Positions 8,457 through 17,945 of a stretch of 64,000 bases of DNA are shown here, piece by piece. Made by a program: the position numbers and the translations under genes. The stretch spans positions 1 to 64,000 of the forward strand of contig NZ_CP025783.1 of NCBI RefSeq assembly GCF_004194535.1. The letters run 5' to 3'. Every line of letters begins with the position of its first letter. The first letter of the stretch is position 1. This stretch comes from Iodobacter fluviatilis. Its GTDB lineage: Bacteria > Pseudomonadota > Gammaproteobacteria > Burkholderiales > Chitinibacteraceae. The notes under the pieces are model-generated. The model was not told the DNA's origin. It did no database searches and saw nothing but the letters and a program-made list of their open reading frames with translations.

Positions 8457-8699
8457 ATGGAGCTTGCAGTTTATATACACTGCGTGGGCGATCAGGCCGC
8501 CGCACAATTATTTGGCGTAACACTGCGCGCAGCCAGCTCTTGGCGCAGAATGGAAAGAGCACCCAGCCCGCAACAGGCATTAAAAATAGTGGAATTAAGC
8601 GAAGGCAAAGTCGATTGGAAAGGCATTTACGCCCCCTATGCCCGGCTAAGGCGAAGACAAAGCTGCCGCCGCGAGCGAATTGAAAGTCTGGAAAATTAA
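8457..8699 (+). CDS. Small Cro/YdaS-like HTH protein
   Basis: An 80-residue protein with a predicted helix-turn-helix in the first half (DQAAAQLFGVTLRAASSWRR) and a basic C-terminus, resembling small phage or plasmid Cro-like regulators. An AAAGGAG Shine-Dalgarno 6 nt upstream supports the ATG at 8457. It stands alone, on the opposite strand to hipBA. Its target is unknown; the palindrome at 8404-8416 is a candidate self-operator. Confidence 0.6.
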   Translation: MELAVYIHCVGDQAAAQLFGVTLRAASSWRRMERAPSPQQALKIVELSEGKVDWKGIYAPYARLRRRQSCRRERIESLEN

Positions 8700-9107
8700 A
8701 TCAGCTGCCTATTCTAAGCCGCTACAAAACTGATCCAACCACACCCCCGCCATCATCACCGGCGCTGCTTCATGCCATAAAGTCCGATTTCTGCTTTACA
8801 TCATTTAATTAAAACCAATAGGTCATCTTGCCTGTGTTTTTTTAAATACCGCATGTTCATCAATCTGAGATGTTCGCGTTTCGTAAACCATAAATGAACA
8901 AAAACTTTACCTTACCGGGCCAGTAAACACACAAACCCCACAAATCGTGGGCCAGCAAAGTGCAGCATTAGCCCAATGGCGTAGTATCAAATCATCACCC
9001 TTAACGGGAAGCCCTTTGCTGTGGCCAGCCCGCTTTTGATTTAACCGCGTTCGCGGAAAAATCCCCTCCCCTTCAACTCTGGCGCGCCGCGCCCATGCCG
9101 ATACCCT
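8700..9107. other. Intergenic region, nothing recognised
   Basis: About 400 bp between the HTH gene and the GNAT-domain gene. I see no convincing gene, repeat or terminator. The leader just before 9108 lacks a clear Shine-Dalgarno sequence. Confidence 0.5.
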
Positions 9108-11000
9108 ATGAGCTTACCCAGCCACCCCGCTATTCATCCCCTGCGTCAAATCAAACCAGCCCCCGCCTTTGAGGAGTATTCATCCAGCCCTATACCACGC
9201 TTAGCGCCACCGCAAAGCAATGCGGCGGATGATGTGCTGAGCTGGCCATTTGAAGAAGCCGCACTTTGGGATGCCCCACTTTGCGAGCAAGCCCCCGCCT
9301 TAGCCAACGATGCAGGCCAAGCAGGCTATGCTGCCAAGCTTTTATTTGCTTATTTATTAGATATTGCTGGGGAGATGGACAACACCACCCTGCTTACCGT
9401 GCACTTACCCGGCAGCCATGATGGTGCTTTTGCCTGGCAGCTGTGGTGCAATCTTTTAGAGCGCGCTGGGCAGCTGGGTTTACCGCCTTTGGTATTTCGC
9501 CTTTATCACGCGCTGCCCCATTTGGCGGAGCAAGAAGATATTGCTGATTTAATCACAGAAGGTTTGTGGATTTTAGCCGAGGGCAATCCTGAACCACAGA
9601 CGGCCAAACATGCCGCATTAATTGCCCACGGCCATTACAGCCAGCGCCCGGCCCGTATGGCGTGGTGTGATTATGGCGAAGCTTATAGCGCCGAAGTGGC
9701 TTTGGATGATGAGGCGCTAAAATGGCGAATCACGCCTTTAGACCCACCGCATAAAAACGTAATCAGCGTTGAAATAGGCCAGAGCAATGATCAAGCCCCA
9801 CTAGCGCCATTATTTAGTAATCCTGAAGAGCAAGCACTGGTCGGCAACCAGCAGGGCCGTGCAGACAGGGGCGTAGTCAGCTTAGCCATTGATCTGCTTT
9901 CAGAAGTTGATGCACTCAGTAAGGCACACCCAGAAGGATTATTACTTTGCATCAGCGATGTAGCCCACGGCCGCCATCTGCCACTAGCCTTACCATCCAC
10001 ACCGCAGCCTATTCCACTCAATAGCGAAGCACTGGCTATTAAATGGCCCGGCCTGAAACAGCACCACAATACAAATAAACTATGCATCAGCGGCGTATTA
10101 GGCAATGAAGCCCTTCTTTTATTAAGCACGCTGGCACAAAACGATGCCGATGCTGAAATATTATTTGGCAGTAAAGAAACCAATCCCAGCTTAAATGCGC
10201 TGATCCGCCATAGCTATAACCCCGCTTGGCTATTACCCCATTTAAAAGACTTATGCAGTAATGGTGTTGATCTGGAAGAAAGAGCCAATTGGTGCCGCGC
10301 GCTTGATCAGGTATGGCAACGCTGCCGCCCCAATGATGCAAATATCTTTGAATTAGCCAATTTTGCCGTGCATATCGGCCAATACGCCGTAGCCCGTGCA
10401 GGTTTTTTAGATGTATTAGAGCATGCAGAGACACCCGGCCCCGCATTACATAATCTGGCACTGATTGAAATCACCACCGGAAATCAAGAACACGCCAGCA
10501 CTTTAATCCATGCACTGACCAGCATTGATCCAAATCACCCCAAAACCCGTGCATTACAACAACGCTATCAAGAATGGCTAGAAACCCTAAAAGCTAAACA
10601 ACATCTCATTGAAGCACTTGAAGATAAAGAAACGGGCCTGCGTTTAACGCCACTAGGGCCACAACACGCCAGAGAATTAGCATGGGCATGCCGAGATAAA
10701 CATTTATCTATCCTTACCCGCTTACCTGATCTATCAGGCAGAGCATGGGCAGCACAATGGATAGCAGAAAATAATACAGATGAAAACGCCTGCGCACTCG
10801 CTATTACGCTGCCAGAAGCAGGATTAGTAGGCATCTTAATTTTAAAATTTGGCCAACATAAAAACCTGTGTATTAGCCTAGCCCCAGAATGGCAGGAAAA
10901 AGGAATAGGCAGCACCGTGCTAAAGCTGGTTAAAGAGAAAGGTTTTGAATCAGAAAGATGGTTAGGAAATAAAAGATCAGCAAACCTATTAAAGAAATAA
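9108..11000 (+). CDS. Large protein with C-terminal GNAT-like domain
   Basis: A 630-residue protein not assigned to a family. The first roughly 330 residues are acidic and rich in Ala/Leu/Pro, with no clear motif. Residues about 390-500 look helical and TPR-like (FELANFAVHIGQYAVARAGF, then a second helix pair). The last roughly 120 residues resemble a GNAT acetyltransferase, starting LRLTPLGPQHARELAWACRD and including the acetyl-CoA loop-like QEKGIGSTVLK. The GNAT part is short and may end early. No Shine-Dalgarno is evident, so the start is uncertain. A small peptide gene with a good ribosome site follows at 11025. Its role is unknown; a protein-modifying accessory function is possible only as a guess. 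Confidence 0.55.
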   Translation: MSLPSHPAIHPLRQIKPAPAFEEYSSSPIPRLAPPQSNAADDVLSWPFEEAALWDAPLCEQAPALANDAGQAGYAAKLLFAYLLDIAGEMDNTTLLTVHLPGSHDGAFAWQLWCNLLERAGQLGLPPLVFRLYHALPHLAEQEDIADLITEGLWILAEGNPEPQTAKHAALIAHGHYSQRPARMAWCDYGEAYSAEVALDDEALKWRITPLDPPHKNVISVEIGQSNDQAPLAPLFSNPEEQALVGNQQGRADRGVVSLAIDLLSEVDALSKAHPEGLLLCISDVAHGRHLPLALPSTPQPIPLNSEALAIKWPGLKQHHNTNKLCISGVLGNEALLLLSTLAQNDADAEILFGSKETNPSLNALIRHSYNPAWLLPHLKDLCSNGVDLEERANWCRALDQVWQRCRPNDANIFELANFAVHIGQYAVARAGFLDVLEHAETPGPALHNLALIEITTGNQEHASTLIHALTSIDPNHPKTRALQQRYQEWLETLKAKQHLIEALEDKETGLRLTPLGPQHARELAWACRDKHLSILTRLPDLSGRAWAAQWIAENNTDENACALAITLPEAGLVGILILKFGQHKNLCISLAPEWQEKGIGSTVLKLVKEKGFESERWLGNKRSANLLKK

Positions 11001-11024
11001 ACAAACCTGTAAAGGAGCACAGCT

Positions 11025-11099
11025 ATGAAAAAAGACATCAAACAAGGCGATACATTACAAAATGAAACAACAAAAAAACCACAAAACAAAAATAATTAA
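11025..11099 (+). CDS. Possible 24-residue Lys/Asn-rich peptide
   Basis: A 24-codon frame (MKKDIKQGDTLQ...KNKNN type) starting at the ATG at 11025, preceded by AAAGGAG at a spacing of 8 nt and 24 nt after the stop of the GNAT-domain gene. It is hydrophilic, with no membrane segment. The strong ribosome site is the only real support. The AT-rich context could produce such a frame by chance. Confidence 0.3.
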   Translation: MKKDIKQGDTLQNETTKKPQNKNN

Positions 11100-11257
11100 G
11101 AAGATTTACAAAAACAAATAGCACGGAATAAACAAAATAAAGTGTTTTAAAGCAGAAAAACCCATACAGACAAAAGGTAGGATGTGTGCAAGAATAAGCA
11201 ATTCGTAAGCATAGAGAAAATTATAGAAAGCATAAGTAAGGCAAAAGCGTAATCAAC

Positions 11258-12490
11258 CTATATTTCAGGCAAAGGTAAAAGTGTGAATCCATCATCAGGA
11301 CCTCTCAGAACTTGCTCGCCCCCAAAATCAACCACCTCCCCCAGCGGGGCAGATACCTGATGTGCAGCATACTTAACACCCCCAGGCACGCCATTAGCCT
11401 GTCTCAGCGCTAATACAGCAAGAGGCTTTTTTACCTCTTCCAGCACATGCTTGTATTTGGCCACTGTTTGCCGAGATAGCTTTGCCGCCTGGGCGATGGC
11501 TTCATGCAGCAGCGCTTTTCCCTGCTCCTGCAGCAGGCGGCAAGCAGCGCGAATCTGGCCTTCGGTTTTTTGTTTACGGGTAGAATGCGTTCGCTCTGCT
11601 GCTAATGCTTGCTTTTCAGCCAGCGGCAAGCTTTGATCAAGCGCCATGACCCCTCTGTGGCAGCGGCTGCTACCGCTGTATTTATCCCATGTCCACCTTG
11701 CTACTGATTTAACCGTGGCCCGCAGATCAGACACACTTAAATCAGCAGGAAACCCCAAGCTGCGGAAAGCGTTTTTATTGTGGGCAAAGGCTTCAAGCAA
11801 GCGGGTAAAGCTCAGAAAAGAGCCTTCAGCTTTTTGCCGGCTGACAATTGAATACGCGTAATAGCGGAGTTTTTCGAACAACATACAGTTGCGCGAATGA
11901 GAAACGGCATCCAGATTGGGGCTTTTAGCCCATGGCGATGCGCTGGCCAGCTCTACGCAATCTGCCAGCTCGGATAGCTCGTAGATATGAGGGTGCAGCT
12001 CTGAGGTGCGCCACCACTGATGCCCCGGTGTTTTGGCAACTGGGCCACTGTGATACTCCAAATCTGCCTTTAGCTCGCGTGCAAATGCCGAGTAAATCGC
12101 CTTCATATAATGAATAGGCTTAGAGCGGGCGCGCTCAGATGTACAGACGGGCACAATGGCGTAATACAAATGCGCGTGGCCATTCTGGCGGTTTTGAACG
12201 ATCAGATTAGGCGCGGGCAGCCCTTTGTCTTGCCAGATCATTGCGTTATCGTGGTCAAGATCAAAAATCAGCCAGCTAACAAAATTAGCCCGGTTAATCT
12301 GCATATAGGGATATTTGATCGCGTAATCGCGGGGGCGAATCAGCGCGGCTGTTTTGTTATCACTGCAACGCGCTAAAAAAGCCGCCTCTTGCAGTAAACG
12401 ATAGAGAGCCGTGCCCTCCTGCTGGAAGCGCGGCAATAGCTCGTTTTCAATAACAGAAGTCTTTAATTCACTTTTTAAAGGTTGAGACAT
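11258..12490 (-). CDS. rep: Plasmid replication initiator (Replicase/PriCT type)
   Basis: A 410-residue protein resembling Replicase-family plasmid initiators with a C-terminal primase-associated (PriCT) region. The N-terminal half has the acidic FDLDHD motif (SWLIFDLDHDNA) and the LIVQNRQNGHAHLYY stretch typical of these proteins. The C-terminal part has a helix-turn-helix-like segment (EAIAQAAKLSRQTVAKYKH). I chose the ATG at 12490; an in-frame TTG lies 27 nt upstream. It is the third gene after parA and parB on the same strand, 213 bp below parB. A predicted antisense RNA covers part of that gap, so initiator synthesis is probably controlled post-transcriptionally. Confidence 0.8.
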   Translation of the reverse strand: MSQPLKSELKTSVIENELLPRFQQEGTALYRLLQEAAFLARCSDNKTAALIRPRDYAIKYPYMQINRANFVSWLIFDLDHDNAMIWQDKGLPAPNLIVQNRQNGHAHLYYAIVPVCTSERARSKPIHYMKAIYSAFARELKADLEYHSGPVAKTPGHQWWRTSELHPHIYELSELADCVELASASPWAKSPNLDAVSHSRNCMLFEKLRYYAYSIVSRQKAEGSFLSFTRLLEAFAHNKNAFRSLGFPADLSVSDLRATVKSVARWTWDKYSGSSRCHRGVMALDQSLPLAEKQALAAERTHSTRKQKTEGQIRAACRLLQEQGKALLHEAIAQAAKLSRQTVAKYKHVLEEVKKPLAVLALRQANGVPGGVKYAAHQVSAPLGEVVDFGGEQVLRGPDDGFTLLPLPEI

Positions 12491-12522
12491 ACCCTGCCAC
12501 CCGCTTAGCGGTTGCAAAAATC

Positions 12523-12551
12523 TTGCAAAATCGGGAGAGGGTACGTAGAAT
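12523..12551 (+). promoter_or_regulatory. Predicted promoter of antisense RNA
   Basis: A -35 element TTGCAA (12523-12528), a 17-bp spacer and a -10 element TAGAAT (12546-12551), close to the sigma-70 consensus. It points against rep and parB. Its start point near 12558 leads into a hairpin and a terminator about 130 nt later. Confidence 0.6.
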
Positions 12552-12557
12552 CAAGGA

Positions 12558-12695
12558 TGTGTTTGTTCCTTGATGTAGGTTTTTCTCTCAAAGGTCGCCA
12601 AACCTTGAAAGACTCTACTGTTAAAAGACTCTACCGTACCAACAGCCCTACTGATTATCCAAAGCCGCCTCGCCAAAGGCGGCTTTTGTTTTTCT
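12558..12695 (+). ncRNA. Predicted counter-transcribed RNA controlling rep
   Basis: A short RNA of about 135 nt is predicted on the plus strand between the divergent-facing promoter at 12523-12551 and the terminator at 12661-12693. It would be complementary to the rep mRNA leader, since rep is read on the minus strand. It contains a TCAAGGA...TCCTTGA hairpin near its 5' end, two copies of AAAGACTCTAC (12608-12618 and 12624-12634), and a strong 3' hairpin. Position and architecture match the antisense RNA found between repB and repC of repABC plasmids, although this Rep is a different family. No coding potential is seen. Confidence 0.55.
12661..12693 (+). terminator. Rho-independent terminator
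   Basis: The stem AAAGCCGCC / GGCGGCTTT (12661-12669 and 12678-12686) with an 8-nt loop is followed by a T-rich tract on the plus strand. No plus-strand gene precedes it, which is the main hint for a short plus-strand RNA starting near 12558. Confidence 0.75.
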
Positions 12696-12703
12696 GGTTT
12701 TGT

Positions 12704-13651
12704 TTACTCTGGCGTTTCAGCCGTTTGAATCTCAGTAATCGCCGCAGAAACTGCGCGCTCTATCAAAGAGATATCTACTCCTCTTGGAATTTCTAAAGTA
12801 ATTTTGCTTCGCCCCACCAGCATGGTGGCTAGGTGTTGCGCTTGCGCATTTTTTAATTCGTGGCCTTTACTGATTTTCAGGCCATTACGTGCCACAGCTT
12901 TACGTTCAATAAAAGTAAGAATGCCTTTGTTTTTAAGCTTGCCCATTGCGGCCAGCTTTAAAGCTTCTGCCACAATCGCCTCAAAGCCTTTCTCGCACCA
13001 CGCTAAAACCTCATCAACAAAAGTAACCGTTAAAATACGCGGGGTAATCATTAATTGATCGAGAATAACCGGCGGCAGGCTTTGAAATTTCCATAAAGAA
13101 CGAATCAGCTTTTCATCGCAGCCTAAAATCTTCGCCAGCTCTACATTGGTAGTGGCGGCATTATGATCACGTAAAATAGGCAATGCTCTGGATTTTTCGA
13201 AATCGCTTAAATCAACCCGATTCAAGTTTTCAATAATTGTTACTTTGGCTGATGTTGCGTTATCCAGATCACGAACAATGGCATCTATTTCTGGCCATAA
13301 AAGTATTTTTTCATGCGCCTGCAAACGTCGCTCGCCCGCCAGTAATTCATAATCGCCATTAGGAAGCCGTCTGGTCATAATCGGGTGAATTAAGCCGCCT
13401 GCTTCCAGTATCGAATCTGCGAGTATTTTTAATTCTTGCGGGTTAAATTCAACACGTGGCTGAAATGGGTTTCTGCATATTTTAGAAAGCGGAATTTTCA
13501 TGCTCGGCGTTTCTGGGCTGGGCCCAAGCAGCGCAGATACAATCCCTTTTGCTATTTCAGCCCGCCCGCCCGCGCTTTCATCACTAATTTGCCGTGATGA
13601 TTGCAGCAGCTGGTCTATTTTAGTTGGCTTTTTAACTGGCTTATTCAACAT
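12704..13651 (-). CDS. parB: ParB partition protein (module 2)
   Basis: A 315-residue ParB/Spo0J-family centromere-binding protein. The ParB/sulfiredoxin-like N-terminal domain carries GERRLQAHE and ENLNRVDLSDFEKS, followed by a helix-turn-helix (NVELAKILGCDEKLIRSLW). It begins inside the 3' end of parA (11-bp overlap), so the two are co-translated, and rep follows downstream. The protein is clearly different from the ParB at 39486-40382. The palindrome at 14582-14600 upstream of the operon is a candidate site for it or for operon control. Confidence 0.9.
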   Translation of the reverse strand: MLNKPVKKPTKIDQLLQSSRQISDESAGGRAEIAKGIVSALLGPSPETPSMKIPLSKICRNPFQPRVEFNPQELKILADSILEAGGLIHPIMTRRLPNGDYELLAGERRLQAHEKILLWPEIDAIVRDLDNATSAKVTIIENLNRVDLSDFEKSRALPILRDHNAATTNVELAKILGCDEKLIRSLWKFQSLPPVILDQLMITPRILTVTFVDEVLAWCEKGFEAIVAEALKLAAMGKLKNKGILTFIERKAVARNGLKISKGHELKNAQAQHLATMLVGRSKITLEIPRGVDISLIERAVSAAITEIQTAETPE

Positions 13652-14453
13652 CGTTTCCAGCCGTCTCTAATTCATCTGCAAAACCTTCGTAGCCTAATTT
13701 TGTCAGAAACTCTTTAGATAATCGGGCCACCGATTTGGCCACCGCCGTATTGGGCTCTGAAAAAACCGAAACTCTGCGCATAATCGCCTCTTTCACTTTT
13801 ACAGATTCAGGCAGCCTTTCATCAAAAACCATTCCGGGAAAGGTTTCTATTACACGCGTTTCTGTTACTTTATCCACGCCTTTGCGCCCATCAAACATAG
13901 TAAGCAATGCGCCGATAAATTTAAGTTTTGGATTTTTTGCTCTTTTTACTTCAAGTACGGTCGCTTCTAGATCTTCAATACCATCTAAAGCATATTGATC
14001 ACCCGCTTTTACTGGCACCAGATAATGCGTGGCTGCCGTTAACGCCATAAGCGTTAACTTCCCCAAATTAGGCGGGCAATCAATCAGGATAATATCGTAA
14101 GTGCCTTCTTTAATTTTTGCCAATTGCATCGCAATTAAATCAGTATCTTTACGCCAAAGCTCAATCTCTAATTCGCGCATTTTCATCACCATTGGCAAGA
14201 TGAAAACGCCAGGGAAAATAGAGTCGTAAATACACTCATCAATACGTATATCTGGGCGCTGAATTAAGGTTACGGCGGTGTAATTTAATTTTTTTGGATT
14301 GGTCGGGCTAAGCGTTGTGGATGAGTTGCTTTGAGGGTCCAGATCGATCACTAGCACGGTCATACCCCGCCTGGAGCATCCATCAGCCAATTGAACGGTA
14401 GTCGTGCTTTTACCAACGCCACCCTTTTGATTAAAAACCGCAACGACATCCAT
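13641..14453 (-). CDS. parA: ParA partition ATPase (module 2)
   Basis: A 270-residue ParA/MinD-type ATPase that drives plasmid partition by patterning on the nucleoid. The deviant Walker A motif KGGVGKST lies at residues 10-17, and Walker A' and B regions are visible (VIDLDPQSNSS, IILIDCPPNLG). The ATG at 14453 puts the P-loop at the usual place; the open frame extends to a GTG at 14495 without added support. There is no long N-terminal DNA-binding domain, so this is the short (type Ib-like) form, making direct promoter repression by ParA less likely. It is the first gene of parA-parB-rep. Confidence 0.9.
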   Translation of the reverse strand: MDVVAVFNQKGGVGKSTTTVQLADGCSRRGMTVLVIDLDPQSNSSTTLSPTNPKKLNYTAVTLIQRPDIRIDECIYDSIFPGVFILPMVMKMRELEIELWRKDTDLIAMQLAKIKEGTYDIILIDCPPNLGKLTLMALTAATHYLVPVKAGDQYALDGIEDLEATVLEVKRAKNPKLKFIGALLTMFDGRKGVDKVTETRVIETFPGMVFDERLPESVKVKEAIMRRVSVFSEPNTAVAKSVARLSKEFLTKLGYEGFADELETAGNDVE

Positions 14454-14581
14454 TTTACCGACCAAAATTGCAATAAACACCGCTAATTGTTGCACGGTAA
14501 TAGCGGCATAGCAACACCATCAGTGAAATATTTATCCGATTGTTGTAATAAAAATAAACACTTTAAAATCAAGAGGTTAGC

Positions 14582-14600
14582 GTTCGGAATAATTCCGAAC
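14582..14600. promoter_or_regulatory. 19-bp palindrome upstream of parA-parB-rep
   Basis: GTTCGGAATAATTCCGAAC is a perfect inverted repeat 129 bp upstream of the parA start. It is a candidate operator or centromere-like site for partition module 2. I saw only this one full copy in the window. Confidence 0.45.
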
Positions 14601-15006
14601 AATAATAAAAAGCATAAAAAACATTAAAACACACACAAAAAACATAGTAACAATCACCTGAACAACAAAAATCATGCAAAAACAAACTGATAATCTTGCA
14701 TGTTAATAAACATAAACACGGCTATTTTCAAATAAATACAAAAGATCACTTCTCAATTTTGCATGAAACAAAATACAAAAAACCTTTAATGTCGAACAAA
14801 AGACCCCAGTGCCACGCTAAAAAATACCTTGATTTGCCCTGCACTACATTAGAAAAATATGCACGCTCACGGTGTTCGGCTGGGGTTTTCCAGCAAGACT
14901 GCTCATAAGCTCGGGCGGATTAGGTGAGCAGGCATAAGTTATTTCCCCAGTCAGTTTCATGCAAAAAGAGAAGGGGAAGGAAGGGCTAAATCTCAGGGCA
15001 GAGAAT

Positions 15007-15041
15007 GGGGAAGGGGAAGGGGAAGGGGAAGGGGAAGGGGA
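15007..15041. repeat. GGGGAA hexanucleotide tandem repeat
   Basis: Five perfect GGGGAA units plus a partial sixth, in a G/A-rich, non-coding neighbourhood. It is simple-sequence DNA between the putative origin region and the recombinase gene. No function is evident. Confidence 0.85.
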
Positions 15042-15177
15042 CTAAGCATGAGCAGCGGCCAAGCCCCAGAACTAAAACGGGACTGTCTATATAAAGTACT
15101 TTGAATGAGGTGGCCAGTGCCAGAGGCCAATCTATTGCAGATTTCATTGAAAGGAAATAAAAGCACGTTGCAATCTA

Positions 15178-16146
15178 TTACAAGAAACTATCACCGGCGT
15201 GGTTCTTAAATAAATTAGCGCGGCGTAAATAGCGTAATACGGTGCGAGGGTCTTTTTGGCCGGTCACTTCCATAATTTTATACAGCTGCACATCACGCTC
15301 ACCGGCGGAGGTGATAAAGCCCGAGCGTAGGCTATGTGCACCAAAATCTTTAACCTCTAATCCAATAAGGCCTGCGTATTTTTTAACCACACGGCCTATC
15401 CATTGCCCGCTCAGCGCTTGCTCTGTAGCGCCCCCCGCCCAATCTATCCGCCTGAACACTGGCCCCTCGGTAATACCGGCTTCATTTAGCCAAGCTTTTA
15501 AGCGCACTACTGCCTGAAACTGGCTGCCGTTATAAATTGGCTTTTCAAACCCTTTGCCAGATTGATCCGTTTTACTACGCTGAATATTGCAAATAAGATG
15601 GCCCAAACGATCAAATTTAAGATCAGCAAACTCAAGCGCAGCCAGTTCGCTGCGCCGGAAAGCCCCGGCAAATCCAAGCGCCAAAATAGCCCGGTCGCGA
15701 GCGCCCGCAAGTGTATTGGGAGTGAATGCCAGCATCTCTAATAGCTGATGATCAAGTAAAGGTTCTTTTTGCTGGCGGGCCTGGCTGCCATGCGTGCGCT
15801 TAATCCCCGCCAAAGTGGCCCGAACATGAACATGATCGGTTGGGGATGGAATATTTTTAAGCTGATGAATATAGCGAATCGAAGCCATCCGCCTTTCCAG
15901 CGTTACAGCCGAAATCCCCCCTTGCGCCTGATTAGCCAAAAACAGGATCAGGCTTTCAGGCGTTGCCGGCACTCTGGAAAGGCCATGCAGATCACACCAG
16001 CTACAAAAAATCTTGAAATCAGACTGATAAGCACGCAGCGTAGCCGGCGAAACTTGCGCACGCAGATACGCCAGTGCCGCAGCAAAATTTGCTTGCAGCT
16101 CCACAGGCACACCACTAAACCCCAGGCTAATCACCAAATCGCTCAT
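15178..16146 (-). CDS. Tyrosine recombinase (XerC/D-like integrase)
   Basis: A 322-residue site-specific recombinase with an N-terminal SAM-like core-binding domain (about 1-110) and a C-terminal catalytic domain. Visible catalytic features are the arginine in GAFRRSELAAL, the HxxR box in GAHSLRSGF, and the tyrosine in RTVLRYLRRANLF. The usual second histidine position reads TGQKD, a Gln in place of His, which some active members tolerate. An in-frame ATG 33 nt upstream (16179) is possible. It probably resolves plasmid multimers or integrates an element. The inverted repeat at 16309-16336, just upstream, could be its site. Confidence 0.85.
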   Translation of the reverse strand: MSDLVISLGFSGVPVELQANFAAALAYLRAQVSPATLRAYQSDFKIFCSWCDLHGLSRVPATPESLILFLANQAQGGISAVTLERRMASIRYIHQLKNIPSPTDHVHVRATLAGIKRTHGSQARQQKEPLLDHQLLEMLAFTPNTLAGARDRAILALGFAGAFRRSELAALEFADLKFDRLGHLICNIQRSKTDQSGKGFEKPIYNGSQFQAVVRLKAWLNEAGITEGPVFRRIDWAGGATEQALSGQWIGRVVKKYAGLIGLEVKDFGAHSLRSGFITSAGERDVQLYKIMEVTGQKDPRTVLRYLRRANLFKNHAGDSFL

Positions 16147-16308
16147 CACGTATTCCAATAGCAAATTTTTATCAAACAACGCTTCACAGATTCTATTACA
16201 AAAAGCCCAAAAAATTTCTTACAAATAATAGTGAGTAATAGCCCCAAAACAAACCATCCCTCAATATTCAAACCATTACTTTGCCACCAAAATTCATTCT
16301 ATGCGAGC

Positions 16309-16336
16309 AGTCACGATAATGACAGTTATCGTGACT
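16309..16336. repeat. 11-bp perfect inverted repeat upstream of recombinase
   Basis: AGTCACGATAA and its exact complement TTATCGTGACT are separated by 6 bp. It lies about 165 bp upstream of the recombinase start. It could be a recombination (res-like) site, an operator, or a terminator without a T-run. Function not established. Confidence 0.5.
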
Positions 16337-16465
16337 AAGGGGGTTAAGGTGAGAGATGCATTACGCATAACTCAGTTAAGTAGCACATTCGCCATTCCAT
16401 CCAGTCGGCTTTTCACTGTTTCCCACTGTGGCATCACTTGCCCCATTAAGCGATTCTGGACGCTT

Positions 16466-16636
16466 TTAACAAGATGAGGAACGCCCGGCGGGGCGTTGTT
16501 GGCGCTCCAGTAAACGGCGGCTCCAATTTTGGTTAGCAGTTTCGTGCATATACCACTCACGCACCTGTGTATTTTCAACCCGAAGCAAGAAGCGATAGTG
16601 CGTCCAGCTCAATTCGGAACGCAGTGCGTTCCGAAC
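16466..16636 (-). pseudogene. DUF1016 (YhcG-type) nuclease fragment
   Basis: About 56 codons encode a stretch matching the N-terminal domain of DUF1016 proteins (RSELSWTHYRFLLRVEN, REWYMHETANQNWSRR), closely paralleling residues near 105-150 of the intact DUF1016 protein at 19746-20780. The 5' end is cut by the IS3-family element beginning at 16637, and the 3' end runs into an unrelated frame. It is a different, diverged homologue rather than a copy of the intact gene. Confidence 0.75.
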
Positions 16637-16675
16637 TGAATCGCACCGGGTTTCGCGGAGGCTGTTTGGTTTGAG

Positions 16676-17574
<899 letters not shown>

Positions 17575-17575
<1 letters not shown>

Positions 17576-17895
17576 TACGATTTCAAGCGGCGGTCGAGCT
17601 CCGCCTGTGCGAAATACGCGCTGGCTAGGCGCAGAATTTCATTGGCCTTTTTAAGTTCGCGTACTTCTCGTTCCAGCGCTTTGATTCGTTCGTTCTCTGC
17701 TGAATTTTTGTTGGCTTGAACGGTATCGCCGCCTTGTCGACGGCACCATGTGCGCAGTGTTTCGGGCGTGCAGCCTATTTTGCTGGCAATTGAAACGAGG
17801 GTAGCCCATTCGGATGGGTATTCAGCAAGGTGTTCAATGACCATGCGAACTGCTCGTTCACGGACTTCGGGGGAAAAGTGAGTTGATTTCTTCAT
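17575..17895 (-). CDS. IS3 OrfA
   Basis: A 106-residue first-frame protein with a helix-turn-helix ([21 protein letters not shown]) and a C-terminal leucine-zipper-like helix ([20 protein letters not shown]), identical in design to the OrfA of copy 2. In IS3 elements OrfA binds the ends and is joined to OrfB by -1 frameshifting near the overlap. Confidence 0.9.
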
Positions 17896-17945
17896 GGCGC
17901 CATTCTCTCAAGAATTGGAGCCTCCGCGAAACCCGGTGCGATTCA

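Larger units (their letters stand above)
14496..15177. other. AT-rich non-coding region, possible origin
   Basis: About 680 bp upstream of the parA-parB-rep operon with no convincing gene. It contains the palindrome at 14582-14600 and several short 'atgcaaaa'/'ttttgcat' motifs in both orientations (near 14672, 14694, 14757 and 14955; the last two are exact 12-bp inverse copies). A run of GGGGAA hexamers follows at 15007-15041. An origin of replication would fit here or around rep, but no regular iteron array is visible. Confidence 0.35.

Noticed and set aside
14696-14908. 70-residue frame in the region upstream of the parA-parB-rep operon
   Set aside because: It has no ribosome site and no recognisable motif, and lies in AT-rich DNA with several short repeats. 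Chance is the simpler explanation.
16613-16635. Perfect inverted repeat TTCGGAACGCA...TGCGTTCCGAA taken as a terminator or operator
   Set aside because: It falls inside the coding remnant of a DUF1016 gene, has no T-run and is next to an IS end. The symmetry is probably incidental to coding.
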